Below, piece after piece: positions 59,049-64,000 of a stretch of 64,000 nucleotides of DNA. The stretch covers positions 3,226,756 through 3,290,755 of the forward strand of contig OY288242.1 in NCBI GenBank assembly GCA_958450325.1, read 5' to 3'. Position 1 is the first letter of the stretch. Every line of letters starts with the position of its first letter. The translations under genes were made by a program, and so were the position numbers. The DNA is from Agrostemma githago (Eukaryota; Streptophyta; Magnoliopsida; Caryophyllales; Caryophyllaceae). Below the pieces are notes generated by a model, which was given only the letters and a program-made list of their open reading frames with translations, did not search any database and was not told the origin of the DNA.

Positions 59049-59264
59049 TAGAGGTGGCAATCGGGTCACTCGGGTCGAGTCAAGGTAGGTCGGATCATAT
59101 CGGATCAACATTTCTTTTGGGTCGAGTCGCTATTGGGTCGGGTCAGTTGATCTCGCGGGTAAGGTCGGGTTTGGACCGTGTCATTATCGGGTCTAGTTAT
59201 TTTTCGAGATTTTCCTAATAAGTTTTGTTTTTTACTATTATTTTGTTTAATTATTACTTTGTCA
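59049..59264. mobile_element. Left part of a MITE-like element rich in GGGTCGGGTC
   Basis: Starts TAGAGGTGGCAATCGGGTCA, close to the TIR of the hAT-type MITE at 54130, and repeats GGGTCGAGTC and GGGTCGGGTC words. The copia element at 59265-63831 splits it. The same kind of sequence resumes at 63837 and runs out of the window, so the right end is not seen. Confidence 0.5.
59260..59264. repeat. Target-site duplication of the young copia element (left)
   Basis: TGTCA, identical to 63832-63836. Confidence 0.85.
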
Positions 59265-59459
59265 TAATATGTTTTGATAATTGAATGATTACATTAATGA
59301 ATATGCACAGCAATATATAGGGATGTACAAGATATGTTGACTAAGTTAGATGATCATAATTGATCATGAGTATCACTAATGGAGGTAGGATATGATATGA
59401 TATACAAATTATAGTGTTGCTATATTTACGGAGATTGTGATGGAATCATAATCTTATCA
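59265..59459 (-). repeat. 3' LTR of the young copia element (left)
   Basis: 195 bp, one A/G difference from the right LTR at about 59302. Confidence 0.93.
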
Positions 59460-59469
59460 TCCTCCCGCA

Positions 59470-62400
59470 AGATTGACGGTGGTTCGGAAAGTCCAATCTT
59501 GGGAAGTAGCATAGTAAATCTTGGTCGGGGAAGAGCTTTTGTGAGTAATCGACTAGTTGGTCATCCTGATTGACCATGGTGACTCGGAGTGACCCGGATT
59601 GAACACGTTCTCGTATGAAGTGAAAGTTGAGAGCTACATGTTTCATTCTCGAGTGGAATACTGGGTTGGCACTGAGTTGAGCAGCTCCAATGTTGTCACA
59701 ATAGATGGTAGGCATGGACGGGAGAGTAACCTGAAGTTCTTTGAGAAGATTGGTGAGCTAGATGAGTTCGGCTGAGGTGTTAGCAAGTGACCTGTACTCG
59801 GCTTCTGTCGAGGAACGGGCAACTGTTTTCTGCCGTTTCGAGCTCCAGGAGATTGGATTTCTGCCAAGATATACGAGATAGGCACCTGTGGATAGGAACT
59901 TGTCATTGTCAGCTGCCCAGTCCGAGTCCGAGAAGGCATGAAGTTTGCAGGGGGGACTCGATGTGAAGCGTAATACCATGGCTAGGTGTGCCGGCTAGGT
60001 ACCTTAGAACACGTTTTAGAGCCCGCCAGTGGACATCCGTCGGTTGGTGCATAAATTGGGACAATTTGTTAACTGCGAATGCGACGTCGGGTCTGGTGAA
60101 AGAGAGGTACTGGAGAGCTCTGACTAGGGCACGGAACTCAGTGACTTCAGAGTGAGGAGAACCATCCTGGAGGGTGAGTTTTTTGGAGGCATCTAAGGGA
60201 GTGGTGGTGGGTCGGGCGTCAGACATGTGGGCCCACTCCAGTAGATCAGGGGTATAGCGGTTTTGGTGAAGAAAGAGGCCCTGAGGACTTGGAACAACTT
60301 CAACACCAAGGAAGTATGAGAGGGTGCCGAGATCCTTGAGCGAGAAACGACGAGCTAGTGCGGTAATGAACGTATTGACTGCATCCGGGTGAGAACCTGT
60401 AACAATAATATCATCCACATACACCAAGACAAATAAGGTGGCATTAGTGTGAGAGTAAAATAAAGAGGTGTCGGAGATAGCATTAGTGAACCCGACACTG
60501 AGGAGATGATTCCGGAGCTCAGTGTACCAGGCCCGGGGGGCCTGTTTAAGACCATATATCGCTTTTCGGAGGCGACACACGTAGTCGGGATGATCTGGGT
60601 TCACAAACCCGGGTGGTTGGGTCATGTGCACCGTATCGGTGAGCGTGCCTTGGAGAAAAGCATCATTGATGTCGAGTTGGCGGAGGGGCCAGGCACGAGT
60701 TACAGCAAGAGCAAGTACCAGACGAATGGTGGCCGGTTTGATCACCAGGATGAAGGTTTCGGTGTAGTCAATGTCAGAGCGTTGGTGGAACCCTTTAGCG
60801 ACTAGTCTAGCTTTGTGTTTGTCAACGGTTCCATCGGGTTTGTACTTAGTTCTAAAGATCCATTTACACCCAATGACATTTTGGGAGGGGTGTGGTGGTA
60901 CTAGGTCCTACGTATGATTGGTAAGGAGGGCATTGTGTTGGGTGGTCATGGCGGCTAGCCATGTGGGGTCAGAGAGGGCTTTCTTCAGGGATCGAGGTTC
61001 GGGGGAAGCAAGTTCAGCGGTTAGGTTAAGCTTTTGTATGGGTTTGTGAATGTTATTTGAGGCACGTGTCGTGGGTCGAGTGGGTTGTGGTGGAATGGGG
61101 TGGGTGACCTCGGTGGCAGTTTGGTTGGCAGGGGGTGATGGAGGTGGTGTAGGGGTTGACACGAGGGGTTCGGGTGTGGCCGTGGGAGTAGGGTCAGGGA
61201 TGATTGGGTTAGATGTAGGATGGTCAGTGGAGGAGGGAGCAGGGGTAGGATACAGAGATATGTCGGGATTGGTTGATGGAGGATTGGCTACTGGGGGGTC
61301 GGGTATAGAGGCAAGACACCAGAGGTTGGGTGTAGGGAGAGGTTCGGTGGGGGCCTTGTCCCGGAGGGGATATTGAGTGTCCACAAACCGGACGTGTCGA
61401 GAGACATAGACACGATTACAGGTCTGGTCAAGACATAGAAAGGCATGTTGGGTCAGAGAATAGCCAACAAAGACACATGCTATTGATCTCGGTTCGAGTT
61501 TGTTGGTTGTGTATGGTCGTAACCAAGGGTAGCAGAGGCACCCAAAATTGTGGAGGTTAGTGTATTTGGGTTGGGTTTGGAAGAGTCGAAAGTAGGGCGT
61601 GGAGTGTGAGAGGGAGGCAGTAGGCATCCGGTTTATGAGGTAAGTTGCGGTTTGGAAGGCGAGAGGCCAGCAGGAGAGAGGCATGGAGGCATGGTCTAGG
61701 AGGGCAAGACCGGTTTCTACTATATGACGATGTCGCCGCTCAGCATAGCCATTGTGCTCGGGTGTGTGTAGAGGTGAGGTGAGGTGGGAGATCCCGTGCG
61801 ATGCAAGTAAGGAGGCAAGTTTTTTGTATTCACCTCCGTTGTCGGAATATAGTGTTTTAATGGGTCGGGAGAATTTTTTTCTCAACTAAGGCTTTGAACG
61901 CGGTGAATATAGGTAGTGAGTCAGATTTATTTTTAATTGGGTAGAGCCACATATATTTAGAGTAGTGGTCAACAAATATGATGTAGTATTTGAAGTGATC
62001 GTGAGAGTAGTATGGTGATGTCCAAACGTCACTAAAAACAACATCGAGAGGTGCATTACTTTGTAACGATGACACGGTAAATGGTAATTTATGAATTTTA
62101 TAAATAGAACATGAGTGACAGTTCTCAATTTTATTGGGAGATATAGCTAAGGTGGACATTATTCTTTGGAGTACAGGATGAGCAGGGTGCCCAAATCGGT
62201 GATGATAATCACCCCCTTTGAGCGTGATGGCTAGTACTTGAGCAGACGACATAGAGGGCCAATAGTAAACACCGTCTCTTGCCGGACCGGTGAGAAGTGT
62301 AGCAGAGGTGGCATTATCCTGTACAATGAACGAATTTGGTAAGAATCGGATGGTAACATTATTGTCATGACAGAATTTGTTTACAGATATTATGTAAAGA

Positions 62401-63554
62401 ATCGGATGGTAACATTTGAGGGACACCGAAAACTTTAGAGAGAGTGAAGGGTCGAGAGAAAGAGGTTAAAGTGACAGAACCAGTATGGGTGATGGAGAGA
62501 CCGGATCCATCTCCTATAACAATCTCATCGGTGCCATCGTATGGATAGTGAAGGGAGAGGTTCTCAAGATCGGAGGTGACGTGGTGCGAGGCTCCACTGT
62601 CGAGCAACCATGGAGGAGAGGACGCGGTAAGTTCGAGAGTAGTAGGATTGGCTTGGGGAGGGCTGTTGTTGGAGCGAGTGGAACGGGGAACAATGATGTG
62701 TGGGTAGAGTTTTTTGAATGTAGAACAGTAGTAGAGAACATGGCCACGGATATTGCACCATTGGCATCTTCCTTTGAATGGGGTGGTGGTTGTAGGGGTG
62801 GAGTTGGTGGTAGGAGGGTTTGAGTTGGTGGTGGGCCGAGGGGTAAAGGATCGGGTGGAGGTGGCGTGAGCCACGGCAGGGGTCGGGGTGGGATGAAGGT
62901 TGGATTCAATTGTGAGGGCAAGTTCCCGATTGATTAATTTTTCATATAGTTCGGGGAAGGTTATGGGAGAGTCACGAGCTTGCACGGCCTCAATGACAGA
63001 CCGGTACCGAGTGTCTAGCCCATCGATGACAATGTCTGTGATGTCCTCGAGGGAGACCGGGGCACCAAGGCTAGCAAGTTCGTCGGTGAGGGTGCGGATT
63101 TTGGTCATGTAGGTGGAGATAGAGTCGGTTCCAAGGGTGGTGGCTTTGAGGCGGTATTTGAGTTGCTTGATGTGGCCACGGGAGGAGGAGGCAAAAGTGT
63201 TGGCTAGGAGTGTCCAGGCATCATAGGTGGTGGTACAGCCATTGATGAGGGATTGAGGGGTGAAACAGTTCGGTCGAGAGTGCAGTGGAGGGTGCTAAAG
63301 AGAAGCTTGTCTTGCTGGAACCACGTGCTATAGGCCGGGTTCGGGAGTGTTTTTTTGTCGTCACCGGTTATGGTTTTTGATGGAACTGTGGTACCATCAA
63401 TATAAGATTGAAGGAAATAACCGGTTATGAGGTATTCGAGTTGCAATCTCCAGTCACAATAGTTGGTATTGGTGAGTTTTGTGACGGAGCTGGCATTGAG
63501 GTGAAGGAGGGGTTTTGAGGGTTCAGCTGGGTTTGGAATTTGAGAGCTTGCCAT
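59470..63554 (-). pseudogene. Gag-pol polyprotein gene of the young copia element
   Basis: Starts MASSQIPNPAEP at 63554. Order: UBN2-type gag (LTNTNYCDWRLQLEYLITGY), zinc knuckle CQWCNIRGHVLYYC, protease WLLDSGASHHVTSD, integrase (FVDHYSKYMWLYPI, YSDNGGEYKKL, TPEHNGYAERRHRHIVETGL), RT (QLDINDAFLQG, AIYGLKQAPRAWY, FVLVYVDDIIVTGS) and RNase H (AFSDSDWAADNDKF, SSTEAEYRSLA, YCDNIGA). Lesions: frame changes near 63255, 62400, 61875 (a T7 run) and 59955 (a G6 run), and TAG stops at about 60906 and 59760, each where TGG is expected. It would reverse-transcribe and integrate the element; the broken frame suggests help in trans or sequence errors. Confidence 0.9.
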
Positions 63555-63620
63555 GGTAGGCTGATTGAGATTTGACGTGGGGGAGGAGGGTGAAATTTGA
63601 GTTGTATTTTTTTTTTCTTT

Positions 63621-63636
63621 CAAAGCTCTGATACCA
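63621..63636 (-). other. Primer-binding site of the young copia element
   Basis: Reverse complement reads TGGTATCAGAGCTTTG, complementary to initiator methionine tRNA, directly next to the right LTR. Confidence 0.92.
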
Positions 63637-63831
63637 TAATATGTTTTGATAATTGAATGATTACATTGATGAATATGCACAGCAATATATAGGGATGTAC
63701 AAGATATGTTGACTAAGTTAGATGATCATAATTGATCATGAGTATCACTAATGGAGGTAGGATATGATATGATATACAAATTATAGTGTTGCTATATTTA
63801 CGGAGATTGTGATGGAATCATAATCTTATCA
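63637..63831 (-). repeat. 5' LTR of the young copia element (right)
   Basis: 195 bp, nearly identical to 59265-59459, adjoining the primer-binding site. Confidence 0.93.
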
Positions 63832-63836
63832 TGTCA

Positions 63837-64000
63837 TTAAGTCTAACATATAAGTTAAACATTAAATCATTTTTATTTGGATCAATCTAAGAGATTAATA
63901 GTTTTCTGGTCATCAATCTTATCAGTTATGGTTCAAATCGGGTCAGGTTCGGGTCACTGGTTATCGGGTTGTATCGGGTCTCGGATCACAAGCCGATCGA
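63837..64000. mobile_element. Continuation of the interrupted MITE-like element
   Basis: AT-rich stretch, then GGGTCAGGTTCGGGTCACTGG words at 63950-63980 like those at 59060-59180. The end is outside the window. Confidence 0.4.

Larger units (their letters stand above)
59265..63831 (-). mobile_element. Young Ty1/copia element, pol disrupted
   Basis: Short LTRs of 195 bp (59265-59459 and 63637-63831) differ at a single position. In minus orientation the primer-binding site TGGTATCAGAGC directly follows the 5' LTR and a GGGAGGA purine tract precedes the 3' LTR. The target duplication is TGTCA. The LTR begins TGATAAG and ends in TA rather than CA in this parse. Gag-pol covers the interior in copia order: gag, protease, integrase, RT, RNase H. 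Confidence 0.93.

Noticed and set aside
61050..62823. Glycine-rich plus-strand frames
   Set aside because: Antisense shadows of the proline/threonine-rich parts of the minus-strand copia polyprotein.

Overview
This is a window of plant nuclear DNA, from a eudicot by my reading. It holds two intact intron-rich nuclear genes with GT-AG introns and plant-specific domains. Almost everything else is nested plant transposons: Helitron, CACTA, Ty1/copia, Ty3/gypsy, hAT, MULE, L1-type LINE and Stowaway MITEs. The species cannot be named from the sequence alone. I see no rRNA, no convincing tRNA and no CRISPR array.

Layout. (1) 1-1590 is the right-hand part of a long LTR. (2) 1591-23249 is an autonomous-type Helitron on the + strand, cut on its left by that LTR. 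It carries an RPA1-like gene, a decayed Rep-Pif1 helicase (RepHel) gene and, on the opposite strand, two XS-domain genes related to the SGS3/FDM RNA-silencing proteins. It ends in a 10-bp hairpin plus CTAG at 23249. A 7.8 kb copia element (12432-20199) split one XS gene, and its 5' LTR was itself hit by a hAT-type MITE. (3) 23250-31200 holds small elements and the nuclear gene for mitochondrial ribosomal protein bL9. Its promoter is split by a MULE-like element and its leader intron contains a 93-bp tandem repeat. A third, broken XS-like fragment lies at 30262-30628. (4) 31451-38364 is an intact ten-exon gene for a PX-domain endosomal Rab effector (EREL/EREX family). (5) 39460-43386 is a satellite array of about 333-bp monomers, invaded three times at the same monomer position by 5'-truncated LINEs. 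(6) 44041-58975 is a CACTA (En/Spm) element with TNPA-like and TNP2-like genes on the minus strand. It is interrupted by a gag-only gypsy element (50034-58247), which in turn contains a hAT element and a hAT-type MITE. (7) 59049-64000 is a MITE-like repeat interrupted by a young copia element (59265-63831).

How the parts relate. The two host genes are complete and appear functional. The transposons are mostly dead: RepHel, TNP2, TNPA and both copia pol regions carry stops or frameshifts. Target-site duplications (TSDs) can be read for most insertions, which gives a firm relative history.

The most interesting point is that the Helitron's XS-only genes kept open frames while its RepHel decayed. 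One is intact. The other is in frame across the copia insertion once one TSD copy is discounted, giving 162 codons against 161 in its paralogue. A transposon carrying proteins of the RNA-silencing XS family is the best candidate here for an undescribed system.
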